From Streptomyces sp. CC208A (lineage in GTDB: Bacteria; Actinomycetota; Actinomycetes; Streptomycetales; Streptomycetaceae), in the NCBI RefSeq assembly GCF_030010625.1, contig NZ_JASCXN010000007.1, positions 62,001-126,000 on the forward strand: DNA of 64,000 bases, given 5' to 3'. The notes beneath the pieces were generated by a model. It did no database searches. It saw only the letters and a list, made by a program, of their open reading frames with translations, and had not been told where the DNA came from. Below, in pieces: positions 1-12,962 of this stretch (position 1 is the stretch's first letter; every line of letters begins with the position of its first letter). The translations under genes and the position numbers were made by a program.

Positions 1-612
1 GGCGGCCTTGAGGTAGCCGGGCGGCGGGACGACGACGCCGTTCTCGCCCTGGATGGGCTCGATGACGACGAGGGCCGTCTCCTCGGTCACCGCCTTCTTC
101 AGCGCCTCCGCGTCGCCGTACGGGACGTGGGTGACGTCGCCGGGGAGCGGCAGGAATGGGGCCTGCTTGCCGGGCTGTCCGGTGAGGGCGAGGGAGCCCA
201 TGGTGCGGCCGTGGAAGCCGCCGGTGGTGGCGACCATGTGGGTGCGGCCGGTGAGCCGGCCGATCTTGAACGCGGCCTCGTTGGCCTCGGCGCCGGAGTT
301 GCAGAAGAAGACCCTGCCGGGGCGGCCGAAGAGCGTCAGGAGCTTCTCGGCGAGGGCGACCGGCGGTTCGGCGACGAAGAGGTTGGAGACGTGGCCGAGG
401 GTGGCGACCTGCTTCGACACGGCCTCGACGACCGCCGGGTGGGCGTGGCCGAGGGCGTTGACGGCGATGCCGCCGACGAAGTCCAGGTACTCCTTGCCGT
501 CGGCGTCCCAGACCTTGGCGCCCTCGCCGCGGACGAGCGGCAGCCGGGGGGTGCCGTAGTTGTCCATGAGGGAGCCCTGCCACCGCTGGGTCAGGTCCTC
601 GTTGCCGCTCAT
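1..612 (-). CDS. argD: acetylornithine aminotransferase, 3' part cut off by window edge
   Basis: PLP-dependent enzyme that makes N-acetylornithine from N-acetylglutamate semialdehyde in cytoplasmic arginine synthesis. Only the first 204 codons are in the window. They show the class-III aminotransferase N-terminal half: [13 protein letters not shown] near residues 48-60 and the cofactor-phosphate segment NSGAEANEA at about 105-113. The PLP lysine would lie beyond the edge. The ATG overlaps the argB stop by 4 bp (ATGA), so it is the last visible gene of the argCJBD operon and is probably translationally coupled to argB. Confidence 0.96.
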   Translation of the reverse strand, partial: MSGNEDLTQRWQGSLMDNYGTPRLPLVRGEGAKVWDADGKEYLDFVGGIAVNALGHAHPAVVEAVSKQVATLGHVSNLFVAEPPVALAEKLLTLFGRPGRVFFCNSGAEANEAAFKIGRLTGRTHMVATTGGFHGRTMGSLALTGQPGKQAPFLPLPGDVTHVPYGDAEALKKAVTEETALVVIEPIQGENGVVVPPPGYLKAA

Positions 613-1511
613 GCTTCCCCCTGTCCGTCCGGCACGACCATCGTGCCGATTCCCTCGTCGGTGAAGATCTCAAGCAGGATGGAGTGCTGGACGCGCCCGT
701 CGATGACGCGGGCGGTGGTGACGCCGTTGCGGACGGCGTGGAGACAGCCCTCCATCTTGGGGACCATGCCGCTGGACAGCTCGGGCAGCAGCTTCTCCAG
801 CTCGCTCGCGGTGAGCCGGCTGATGACCTCGTCGCTGTTCGGCCAGTCCTCGTAGAGTCCCTCGACGTCGGTCAGGACCATCAGGGTCTCGGCGCCCAGC
901 GCCGCAGCGAGTGCCGCAGCCGCCGTATCAGCATTGACGTTGTAGACATGTCCGTCGTCCTGGGATCGGGCGATGGAGGAGACGACCGGGATGCGGCCGT
1001 CCTCCAGGAGCGCCTGGATGGCGCCGGTGTCGATGGCGGTGATCTCGCCGACGCGGCCGATGTCGACCCGTTCGCCGTCGATCTCCGGCTGGTGCTTGGT
1101 GGCGGTGATGGTGTGGGCGTCCTCGCCGGTGAGGCCGACGGCGAGCGGGCCGTGCTGGTTGAGCAGACCGACGAGCTCGCGCTGGACCTGGCCGGCGAGC
1201 ACCATCCGTACGACGTCCATGGCGTCCTCGGTGGTGACCCGCAGACCGGCCTTGAACTCGCTGATGATGCCGTGCTTGTCGAGGGCGGCGCTGATCTGGG
1301 GGCCGCCGCCGTGCACGACGACCGGCTTGAGGCCGGCGTGGCGCAGGAAGACGACGTCCTGCGCGAAGGCGGCCTTCAGCTCGTCGTCGATCATGGCGTT
1401 GCCGCCGAACTTGATGACGACGGTCTTGCCGTGGTGGCGGGTGAGCCAGGGCAGCGCCTCGATCAGCGTCTGGGCCTTGGGGAGGGCGGTGTGCTTGCGT
1501 GTGGAGGACAT
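609..1511 (-). CDS. argB: acetylglutamate kinase
   Basis: Phosphorylates N-acetylglutamate, the second step of arginine synthesis. The amino-acid-kinase fold is clear: [10 protein letters not shown] at about residues 31-40, VVHGGGPQI near 70, and the C-terminal [10 protein letters not shown] segment. With the ATG at 1511 the protein is 300 residues, the usual length for the family. The start is not certain: an in-frame ATG at 1538 has a better-placed GGAAG, and the frame is open up to a GTG at 1697, next to the argJ stop. The 187 bp between argJ and argB is unusual in an operon that otherwise uses 4-bp overlaps. The gene ends in an ATGA overlap with argD. Confidence 0.95.
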   Translation of the reverse strand: MSSTRKHTALPKAQTLIEALPWLTRHHGKTVVIKFGGNAMIDDELKAAFAQDVVFLRHAGLKPVVVHGGGPQISAALDKHGIISEFKAGLRVTTEDAMDVVRMVLAGQVQRELVGLLNQHGPLAVGLTGEDAHTITATKHQPEIDGERVDIGRVGEITAIDTGAIQALLEDGRIPVVSSIARSQDDGHVYNVNADTAAAALAAALGAETLMVLTDVEGLYEDWPNSDEVISRLTASELEKLLPELSSGMVPKMEGCLHAVRNGVTTARVIDGRVQHSILLEIFTDEGIGTMVVPDGQGEA

Positions 1512-1698
1512 TCGCTCTTCTGAGTGATTGGCCGACATATCCGACTTCCGGAAGGATGGGGTCAGCCGCCGGGCGGGCGGTGCTGGCCTGCGGAGGCGAC
1601 GTAAGACTCGACCCGGACTCGTCCGGGCCAAGCGGCCGCCTGTGAAACAGGAACCCTCGTCGGTGACGACGAGGACCCGCGACAACCAAGCGGGCACG

Positions 1699-5002
<3,304 letters not shown>

Positions 5003-5061
5003 CGGGGCGGCTCCCCCGCCGGAACCGTGGGCTCCGTCATGGTCCTCCAGGGGCTTTCCCG

Positions 5062-5433
5062 GTGAGGTCGGCGGACGGTGCTGCTCGTCGTCGTACGCCT
5101 GGGGGCTGCTCGTGGTCGGGCTTGCGGTGCTCGTCACCGACGACAGCGGTACCGACGCCTTCCCGCCCCGCTCCTGCCGGGTGGCGGACGACCCGAAGAC
5201 CGCGGCGGACGTCGTGGGTCATCGGGTCGAGTACCTGCCGCCCCGGTACGTCTGCGTGCGAGGGGGACGGCAGGAGCCACCCGATCGGCCACGGGCCCGG
5301 CTACGTCGGGCCTGGGGTGTCGGGGCTCGTGACGGTCGCGGGGGTCTGCCTGGTCCTCGCCGAGACGGGCGCTCGGCGTCACAACGGCCGCGGTCGGGCC
5401 GTCAGGTCGGTGAAGGCACCTGACGGGAAGTGA
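5062..5433 (+). pseudogene. possible frameshifted remnant of a small membrane-protein gene
   Basis: No single reading frame makes a convincing protein, but two frames do in sequence. One frame (around 5091-5255) reads a transmembrane-like stretch YAWGLLVVGLAVLV and then ends in EYLPPRYVC. From about 5257 a second frame continues GYVGPGVSGLVTVAGVCLVLA, another membrane-like stretch, to a stop at 5433. That is the pattern of a two-helix membrane protein with a frameshift near 5255, and perhaps another near 5085. It has no clear ribosome-binding site. It could also be chance coding bias in GC-rich DNA. Confidence 0.35.
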
Positions 5434-5438
5434 GACCC

Positions 5439-6281
5439 ATGGACGACGACGCTGTGGTGACCGCGCTGGGCGCGCGGTTCGACGCCGACGAGGAGCGGTT
5501 GCGGGGCGTGGCCCTGCGGGTTCTGGGCGCCGGGGCGGAGCGGGAGGCGGAGGCCGTTCTCCGCCGGGTCCGGGCCGGCCTCGGCGCGGACCCGGCGGCG
5601 GTGGTACGGCTCTGGCTGACGGCACTGGTCGCCCGGGCGTGCCTCGCCGGAGACGGGGACGGGGACAGTGGCGGGCGGGGGCACGCGCGCGTGGCGGCGG
5701 TTTCCGCGCCTGTTCCTGTGCCTGTGCCTGTTGCGGAGGGCCTTGAGGAGGCCGTTCTGGTGGGGTTTCTCGCCGTGCTCGATCGGCTCGGGGCGCGCGA
5801 GCGGCTCGCGTACCTTCTGCACGACGTCTTCGGGCTGCCGCCCGGGGAGACCGCCCGGGTGATGGGCGGCTCCGCCGCCGAGGCCGCCCGTGGGGCGCGG
5901 CGGGCCCGGACACGGCTGCGGGGCGAGAGCGGGGAGGAGGCGGGGCGGCGGGCGCTCGTGGAGGGCTTTCTGGCCGCCGTACGCGCGCGTGACGCCGCCG
6001 CGCTGGCCGGCCTGCTGGCCCCGGAGGCCGTCGCGTACACGGAGCGGGGGCCGGTGCACGGGGCCGCGGCCGTGGCCGTCGCGGCCACCGCGACGGCGTG
6101 GCCGGAGGCCCTGGTCCGGCCCGCGCTGGTGGAGGGCTCGGTCGGAGTGGTGGCGTTCCTGGGCGGGAAGGCGGTCTCGGCGGTGGCGTTCGGGTTCCGC
6201 CGGGACCGGATCCTCAGCCTCGACATCACGACCGGCGAGGAGCACGTCCGGGCCCTGGACCTGGCCTTCCCGGAGGAATGA
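5439..6281 (+). CDS. ECF-type sigma factor with C-terminal SnoaL-like domain
   Basis: 280 residues when started at the ATG at 5439 (GGGAAGTGA upstream); a GTG at 5430 is an alternative. Layout resembles SigJ/ECF41 sigma factors: a weak sigma region 2 near residues 20-70, a sigma region 4 helix-turn-helix around 120-165 (LAYLLHDVFGLPPGETARVM), then a SnoaL-like fold of about 100 residues that in this group controls activity in place of an anti-sigma factor. The C-terminal DGGGK signature is only partly kept (FLGGK). No adjacent partner enzyme of the type often linked to ECF41 is seen. Target promoters are unknown. Confidence 0.75.
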   Translation: MDDDAVVTALGARFDADEERLRGVALRVLGAGAEREAEAVLRRVRAGLGADPAAVVRLWLTALVARACLAGDGDGDSGGRGHARVAAVSAPVPVPVPVAEGLEEAVLVGFLAVLDRLGARERLAYLLHDVFGLPPGETARVMGGSAAEAARGARRARTRLRGESGEEAGRRALVEGFLAAVRARDAAALAGLLAPEAVAYTERGPVHGAAAVAVAATATAWPEALVRPALVEGSVGVVAFLGGKAVSAVAFGFRRDRILSLDITTGEEHVRALDLAFPEE

Positions 6282-6320
6282 GGCAGGAGGGACGAGGCCG
6301 GAGGAACGAGGCGCCGGCCG

Positions 6321-7481
6321 TCAGCGCCTGACCGCCCGCAGCACCACGAACTTCGGGTCGCTCGCGACCAGTTCGCTGTTGCCGAAGATGCGGCGGAGGG
6401 TGACGTGGTAGCCGAGGTGCCGGTTGCCGACGACCCACAGCTCGCCGCCGGGGCGCAGCGCGCGCCGCGCGTCGGAGAACATCCGGCGGGCGGTGCGGTC
6501 GGTGGTGGCCTGGTGGCTGTGGAAGGGCGGGTTGTTGAGGACGAGGTCGAGGGAGTCGGCGGGGACGTCCGCGAGGCCGTCACCGACGGTGAAATCGGCC
6601 TTCCTGCCCTCCCCCGCGTGGGTGCGGAAGTTCTCCTCGGCGGAGGCGACGGCCTGGTACGACTCGTCGGTGAAGAGCAGTTCGGCGTCGGGTTCGGCGA
6701 GGGCCACGGCGAGGCCGACGACGCCGTTGCCGCAGCCGAGGTCGGCGACGCGGGCACGGCCGAGGCCGCGGGGCAGGTGGCCGAGGAGGAAGCGGGTGCC
6801 GATGTCGAGGCGGTCGGCGCAGAAGACGCCCGCCTGGTTGACGACCGTACGGCCGGCGAGGCCGGGCGCGGGCGTGTCGGCGGGGAGCGCGTACCGGTAC
6901 GGCCAGGGGTTCGGGCCGGGCCCGGCGGCCGGGTCGGGGGTGGTGTGGACGAGCCGGGCCTTCTTCACCGCGAGGGAGGTGCGGGTGGGGCCGAGGATCC
7001 GCTCGAAGAGGGTCAGGGTGGAGGTGTGGATCTCCTTGACCATGCCGGTGCCGACGACCACCGTGCCCTCGTGGACGGCGGGGGCGAGCCGGTGGAGCTG
7101 GTCCTCCAGGAGCGCGAGGCTCTTGGGGACGCGGACGAGGAGGACGTCGATCCGCTCGGGCGGCGGGTCCTGGGTGGTGAGCAGCCGGACGGCGTCGGGG
7201 GCGGCACCGGCCCGCGCCAGGTTGGTGCGGGTGGCCTCGCGGCCGAGGTACGAGTCGGAGATCTGGACGAGCTCCCCGGGACCTGCGGCGTGGAGCGCGG
7301 TGACGAGGGCGCCCCAGCGGTCGCCGAGGACGGCGACGGTGCCGGAGAGGTCGGTGCCGGTCTCGGCCAGGTGGCCCAGGAGGTACTCGTCGGCCGCGTC
7401 CCAGGCACGCAGCGGATCGCGCGGGTCCTCGGGGTGGCGGGTGAGCGTGACGTCGCCCCATGGCGTGGTCAAACGGTTCAT
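6321..7481 (-). CDS. RlmG/RsmC-type rRNA (guanine-N2) methyltransferase
   Basis: 386-residue SAM-dependent methyltransferase made of two tandem methyltransferase folds, as in RsmC/RlmG. The N-terminal fold (about 1-190) is degenerate. The C-terminal fold holds the SAM site VADLGCGNGVVGLAVA (about 240-255) and the catalytic motif NNPPFH (about 315), typical of N2-guanine methyltransferases. The likely substrate is 16S or 23S rRNA; which guanine cannot be told from sequence. Stand-alone gene, convergent with the upstream sigma factor 40 bp away. Confidence 0.85.
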   Translation of the reverse strand: MNRLTTPWGDVTLTRHPEDPRDPLRAWDAADEYLLGHLAETGTDLSGTVAVLGDRWGALVTALHAAGPGELVQISDSYLGREATRTNLARAGAAPDAVRLLTTQDPPPERIDVLLVRVPKSLALLEDQLHRLAPAVHEGTVVVGTGMVKEIHTSTLTLFERILGPTRTSLAVKKARLVHTTPDPAAGPGPNPWPYRYALPADTPAPGLAGRTVVNQAGVFCADRLDIGTRFLLGHLPRGLGRARVADLGCGNGVVGLAVALAEPDAELLFTDESYQAVASAEENFRTHAGEGRKADFTVGDGLADVPADSLDLVLNNPPFHSHQATTDRTARRMFSDARRALRPGGELWVVGNRHLGYHVTLRRIFGNSELVASDPKFVVLRAVRR

Positions 7482-7538
7482 CGTGCCCCCAGGCTAGCCG
7501 GTCGGCCCCGGTCGCCCCGCCCGGCCCGGCGGGGCGGC

Positions 7539-8132
7539 TCAGCGGAGGGCCGGGGCGTCCAGGTGGAGGTGCCAGGCGCCGGGACGGCCGGTGAGGGTGA
7601 CGGTCGACAGGGGGCGGACGTCGACGTTCCAGTACGTGGCCGGGGCGGCCCGGAGGGCGTAGACGAGGGCGGCGCGGACGACGGAGGGTTCGGCGACGGC
7701 GACCACGGTGACGTCGGCGGCGGTGGCCGCGTCGGCGGGGCGGGTGTCGAGCCAGCCCCCTATGCGGGAGATGAAGGCGAGGAGGGGTTCGCCGCCGTGC
7801 GGGGCGGAGCGGGCGTCGGCGAGCCAGGCGTCGACGGCGGCCGGTTCGAGGGCGGCGACCTCGGCGAGGGTGAGGCCGCGCCAGCGGCCCATGTCGCAGT
7901 CGCGCAGGGCGGGCTGGGCGAGCGGGGCGTAGCCGAGGGCGGTGCCGGTGGCGCGGCTGCGCGGGGTCGGGGAGCAGTAGCGGAGTTCGGCCGCGCCGAG
8001 CGGGAGGAGCGCGGGCGCGGCCTGCTGCACCTCGTACCAGCCGGCCTCGTCGAGCGGCCGGTCGTCGTCGAAGCGTTCGGCGAGCAGGGAGGAGCTGCGC
8101 GCCGCCGCGACCAGCGTGACCCGAAGACCCAT
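7539..8132 (-). CDS. histidine-phosphatase-fold protein lacking the RHG motif
   Basis: 197-residue protein with the outline of the histidine phosphatase superfamily: N-terminal strand, LDEAGWYEVQQAA helix, RYCSPTPRSRATGTALGY (the family's second arginine motif) and CDMGRWRGLTLAEV (the usual D-x-G-xW-xG segment). The catalytic RHG tripeptide that should follow strand 1 is replaced by AAARSS, so the phospho-acceptor histidine is absent. It may bind a ligand rather than hydrolyse phosphate. The frame is open upstream but the ATG at 8132 fits the fold. Catalytic loss is read directly; function is unknown. Confidence 0.75.
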   Translation of the reverse strand: MGLRVTLVAAARSSSLLAERFDDDRPLDEAGWYEVQQAAPALLPLGAAELRYCSPTPRSRATGTALGYAPLAQPALRDCDMGRWRGLTLAEVAALEPAAVDAWLADARSAPHGGEPLLAFISRIGGWLDTRPADAATAADVTVVAVAEPSVVRAALVYALRAAPATYWNVDVRPLSTVTLTGRPGAWHLHLDAPALR

Positions 8133-8200
8133 GGCCGCGATCGTGAGGCCGGTGGGGCGCCGGGTCAAGGGGTGGGGACGGAGGACCCGGAGGCCCCGGT

Positions 8201-8662
8201 TCACTGCTGTCCGAGAGCCATCCACTTGTCCGCATTCCGCAGTGGCGTGAATCCGACCTTCTCGTAGACGCCGTGGGCGTCGTCGGTGGCGAGCATGATC
8301 CGGCGCAGCCCGTACGGCTCCAGGTGGTCGCGGACGGCGGCGACGAGGGCGGTGCCGAGGCCTGTGCCGCGGGCCGGCCGGTCGACGTAGACGTCGCAGA
8401 GCCAGGCGAAGGTGGCGTAGTCGGTGACCACGCGCGCGTAGGCGGCGATCTCGCCGGTGTCCCGGTGGTAGGCGCCGAAGTTGAGCGAGCCCGCGATGGC
8501 CCGGTCCTGCTTCTCCCGGGGCCGGCCGTGGGCCCAGTAGGCGTCGGTGGAGAGCCACTGGTGGACACGGGCGGCGTCGAGGCGGGCCGGGTCGGCCGAG
8601 ATCTCGTACGTCTCGTGCAGGACGACGGGGAGGACAGGGACGATGAGGGTGGTCTCGCTCAT
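8201..8662 (-). CDS. GNAT-family N-acetyltransferase
   Basis: 153 residues with the GNAT core: FAWLCDVYVDRPARGTGLGTAL holds the acetyl-CoA pyrophosphate loop (RGTGLGTAL, about residues 107-115), followed by the C-terminal ATDDAHGVYEKVGF segment (quoted parts are ATDDAHGVYEKVGF and FAWLCDVYVDRPARG). The substrate is unknown. The ATG at 8662 gives a domain of ordinary length; the upstream open frame codes a low-complexity arginine/proline stretch made by a DNA minisatellite and is unlikely to be translated. Confidence 0.88.
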   Translation of the reverse strand: MSETTLIVPVLPVVLHETYEISADPARLDAARVHQWLSTDAYWAHGRPREKQDRAIAGSLNFGAYHRDTGEIAAYARVVTDYATFAWLCDVYVDRPARGTGLGTALVAAVRDHLEPYGLRRIMLATDDAHGVYEKVGFTPLRNADKWMALGQQ

Positions 8663-8734
8663 GGGCGCAGGATGCCAGGGGGTACGGCATGTGTCAGGCG
8701 GGTTTTCCGTGCCGCCCCGGGCGCCGGTCCTGGG

Positions 8735-8800
8735 CGCCCTCCGTACACCGCTCCCGGGCGCCCTCCGTACGCCGCTCCCGGGCACCCTCCGTACGCCGTA
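8735..8800. repeat. 24-bp tandem repeat in intergenic space
   Basis: Two near-identical 24-bp units (8735-8758 and 8759-8782, one mismatch) followed by a partial third (8783 to about 8800), each containing CCCTCCGTAC. They lie in the 178-bp gap between the GNAT and MocR genes. No gene or hairpin role is evident. Confidence 0.7.
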
Positions 8801-8840
8801 CGCCGTCACCCCCGCGCCCGCGCCCCGCTCCCGGCGCGGT

Positions 8841-10272
8841 TCACGGAAGGAGTTCGTCCACGGCGGTCCGGAGCCTGCGGACGCCCTCCGCGAGCTCCGT
8901 GGGCCCGGCGACACCCGCGAAACTCAGCCGGATGTGACCGGCCGGGGGTTCGGCGCAGAAGTAGGGGCGGCCGGGGGCGGCGGCGACACCGGCACGCAGG
9001 GCGGCGGAGAGGAGGGCGGCCTCCTGGAGCGTGTCGGGGAGGCGGAGCCAGAGGTGGTAGCCGCCGGAGGGGACGTGGGGCAGGGCGAGTTCGGGGAGGC
9101 GGAGGGCGACGGCGGCGGTGAGGGTGTCGCGGCGGGCCTTCAGCTCCTGGGAGACGGTCCGCAGGTGGCGGGGCCAGGCCGAGGAGCCGACGAGTTCGAG
9201 GGCGGCTTCCTGAAGGGGGCGGGGGACGAAGAAGCTGTCGACGACCTGGATGGCGCGGAGGCGTTCGAGGACGGGTCCGCGGGCGGCGAGGGCGCCGACG
9301 CGGAGGCTCGCCGAGGTGATCTTGGTGAGCGAGCAGACGTGGACGACGACACCGTCGGGGTCGTCGGCGGCGAGCGGTGGCGGCAGCGGCCCGGCGTCCT
9401 CGTGGACGAGCCGGCGGGCGAAGTCGTCCTCGACGACGAAGGCGCCGGCGGCGCGGGCGATGCGGACGACCTCGCGGCGGCGGTCCGGGGGCAGGAGGGC
9501 GCCGGTGGGGTTCTGGAAGAGGGGCTGGCAGACGAGGACGCGGGCCCCGGTGGCGCGGAAGGCGGCTTCGAGGAGGTCGGGGCGGATGCCGTCGGTGTCG
9601 GTGGGGACGGGCACCGGGCGCAGTCCGGCGGCGCGGGCGACGGCGAGCATGCCGGGGTACGTGGGCGACTCGACGAGCACGGGCGTGCCGGGCGCGGTGA
9701 GGGCGCGCAGGGCGGTGGTGAGGGCGGACTGGCCGCCGGCGGTGATGAGGACCTCGGCGCCGGTGACGCCGCCGCCGATCTCACGGGCGAACCACTCGCG
9801 CAGCTCGGTGAGGCCGTCGGTGGGCGGCCGACCCCAGGTGCCGGGGCGGCGGCCGGCCCGGGCGAGGGCGGCGGAGAGGGCCCGCTCGGGCTGGAGGGAG
9901 GGATGGAGGTAGCCGCCGTTGAACTCGACGACGCCGGGCGGGGGCGCGGCGAGGGTGACGAGGACGCCGGAGGCGTCGACGGCCCGGGGGACGAGTTCGG
10001 TGGCGGCGTCGGCGCTGAGGGCGAGCTCCTGCCAGGAGGTGTCACCGGTGGCGGCGGGGGCGCGGGTCTCGGCCTTGAAGGCGCCGGCACCGGGGCGGGT
10101 GACGACCAGGCCCTCGGCGGCGAGCTGGGCGAGGGCGCGGGTGACGGTCACCGGGGAGACGCGGTGGCGCTCGACGAGCGCCCGGCTCGACGGCAGTTTT
10201 CCACCGGGTGAGTAGCGGTCGAGCTCCGCTTTCAGGGATTTTGCCAGTTCGGCCACACTGCTACGCTCATGC

Positions 10273-10274
<2 letters not shown>
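8841..10274 (-). CDS. MocR-type regulator (GntR domain plus aminotransferase fold)
   Basis: 477 residues. Residues 1-75 are a GntR winged helix (LPSSRALVERHRVSPVTVTR). The rest is a class-I aminotransferase-like domain with the PLP lysine in CSLTKITSASLRVG. MocR proteins use PLP or PLP plus an amino compound as signal and often control a divergent transporter or pathway gene. Here the divergent neighbour is an EamA exporter whose start overlaps this one. The ATG has no Shine-Dalgarno, and TATTCT lies 8 nt upstream (10288-10283). Regulation of the exporter and itself is inferred. Confidence 0.9.
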
Positions 10275-11223
<949 letters not shown>

Positions 11224-11306
11224 CCGTCGAGAGCCGGCGCGACGGGCGGCCATGACCTGGGTCACAATGACAGGCAGAGGCCCTACGCGCGCGAGGAGGT
11301 TTCCCG

Positions 11307-11504
11307 ATGCAGGCGAGTGTGGGCGACAAGCTGCTGGTGCACGGCCGGACCGTCGGTCAGCACGACCGTACGGCCCAGGTCCTTCAGGTGCTGGGGGAGA
11401 ACGGCACTCCCCCGTACCGGGTCAAGTTCGACGACGACGGCCACGAGGCCCTGATGTCCCCCGGCCCCGACACCGTCGTCCGCCACCGTGGTCAGAAGAG
11501 CTAG
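11307..11504 (+). CDS. DUF1918 small protein
   Basis: 65 residues: a DUF1918 domain (GDKLLVHGRTVGQHDRTAQV, then PPYRVKFDDDGHEALMSPGP). These are small SH3-like beta-barrel proteins common in actinobacteria with no established role. The ATG at 11307 has a strong GAGGAGG site. The TAG stop shares bases with the TAG of the convergent gene (CTAG, 11501-11504). Confidence 0.9.
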   Translation: MQASVGDKLLVHGRTVGQHDRTAQVLQVLGENGTPPYRVKFDDDGHEALMSPGPDTVVRHRGQKS

Positions 11505-12802
11505 GCGTTCTCCGGCCGCCCCGGCGGCCGGGTGCGGGCCTGATAGTGGTCGGCCACGGCGGCGGCGAGCGCGCCGTTGCGGTCCTCCGCGACCTCCTTC
11601 GCCGCGAAGAAGCAGTGCCCGCCGACGCCCGGCCGCCGGGCGGCCAGCGCGAGGTGCCGTGACAGCTCCCCCGGGTCCTGCCACGCCTCGGGCTGACCGG
11701 CCGCGCCCGCCTTGTACAGCGCCTCGCCGATGTAGAGGCCGACGCCGGTCCCCCGTACCGTCGCGTCCCACCAGTCGAGGAGCGTGGCGTAGTCGGTGTC
11801 GGGGTGGCCGATGTGCCAGTACAGCTGCGGTACGACGTGGTCGATCCAGCCCTTCCGGATCCACTTGCGGGTGTCCGCGTAGAGGTCGTCGTACGTGGCC
11901 ACGCCGGCGCGCGTGTCCGAGCCCCCCGGGTCGTCGGCGATGTCCCGCCACACCCCGAAGGGGCTGATGCCGAAGGCCACCCGCGGCTTGAGCTCCTTGA
12001 TGCGGGCGGCCGTCTCCGAGACCAGCAGGTCGGTGTTGTGCCGCCGCCAGTCCGCGCGGTCGGGGAAGTCCCCGCCGTACCGGGCGTAGGCGTCGTCGTC
12101 GGCGAAGGTCTCCCCCGCGACCGGGTACGGGTAGAAGTAGTCGTCCCAGTGGACCGCGTCGACGTCGTAGCGGCGCACCGCGTCGAGCATGGCGTCCTGG
12201 ACGAAGCGCCGGACCTCGGGGAGGCCGGGGTTGTAGTAGAGCTTCCCACCGTAGGGCACGGTCCAGTCGGGGTGGCGCCGGGCCGGGTGGGAGGCGGTGA
12301 GCCGGGTGGGGTCGGTGTGGTTCGCCACCCGGTACGGGTTGAACCAGGCGTGCAGTTCCAGGCCCCGCCCGTGGGCCTCGGTGACGGCCGTGCCCAGCGG
12401 GTCCCAGCCGGGGTCGCGGCCCTGCGTGCCGGTGAGGCACTGCGCCCAGGGCTCGTACGGCGAGGGCCACAGGGCGTCGGCGGTGGGCCGCACCTGGAGG
12501 ACGACGGTGTTGAGCCGGCGCTCCACGGCCCGGTCCAGGTGGGCGAGGAGCTCCGCCCGCTGCGCGTCGGCGCCCAGGCCGGGGCGGGACGGCCAGTCGC
12601 GGTTGGCGACGGTCGCCATCCACATGCCCCGGAAGCCGCCCGCGCGCGCCGCCTGCTCCCGTACCCGCTCCGGCTCCGGATCCGGCTCCCTCTTCCGTGT
12701 CCCGCGGCGCTCCGCGGCGGCGCCCGGAGCATCCGCCCCCACTGTGGCGAATGCCGCTCCCGTGGCGGTCGTCACGAACCCTCTTCTCCCGATAGGCCGC
12801 AC
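11501..12802 (-). CDS. Tat-exported glycoside-hydrolase-like protein (DUF187/GHL10, YngK-type)
   Basis: 433 residues starting at GTG 12802 (GAGGGG upstream). The N-terminus is a twin-arginine signal (GRRGFVTTATGAAFATVGA) ending around an AAA site near residue 30. The mature part begins GFRGMWMATVANRDWPS and carries a TIM-barrel pattern with LHAWFNPYRVAN, VDAVHWDDYFYPYP and FGISPFGVWRD, as in DUF187/GHL10 proteins. Acidic residues in HWDDYFYP are plausible catalytic ones. A role on cell-wall or extracellular polysaccharide is inferred from the family. Confidence 0.88.
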   Translation of the reverse strand: MRPIGRRGFVTTATGAAFATVGADAPGAAAERRGTRKREPDPEPERVREQAARAGGFRGMWMATVANRDWPSRPGLGADAQRAELLAHLDRAVERRLNTVVLQVRPTADALWPSPYEPWAQCLTGTQGRDPGWDPLGTAVTEAHGRGLELHAWFNPYRVANHTDPTRLTASHPARRHPDWTVPYGGKLYYNPGLPEVRRFVQDAMLDAVRRYDVDAVHWDDYFYPYPVAGETFADDDAYARYGGDFPDRADWRRHNTDLLVSETAARIKELKPRVAFGISPFGVWRDIADDPGGSDTRAGVATYDDLYADTRKWIRKGWIDHVVPQLYWHIGHPDTDYATLLDWWDATVRGTGVGLYIGEALYKAGAAGQPEAWQDPGELSRHLALAARRPGVGGHCFFAAKEVAEDRNGALAAAVADHYQARTRPPGRPENA

Positions 12803-12962
12803 TTGTACCCCTCAGCTGTCGGATACGTCACACCTCCAGGCCCAGCATGCCCCCTTCCCGACCGATCGATCATCGCGCGAATCGGAGTAACGTCATGGGG
12901 TCGAGGCAGGCGCACCGGAATCACACGGGGGCCCGCCGCCAGGGAACAGCGAAAGGCACGAG

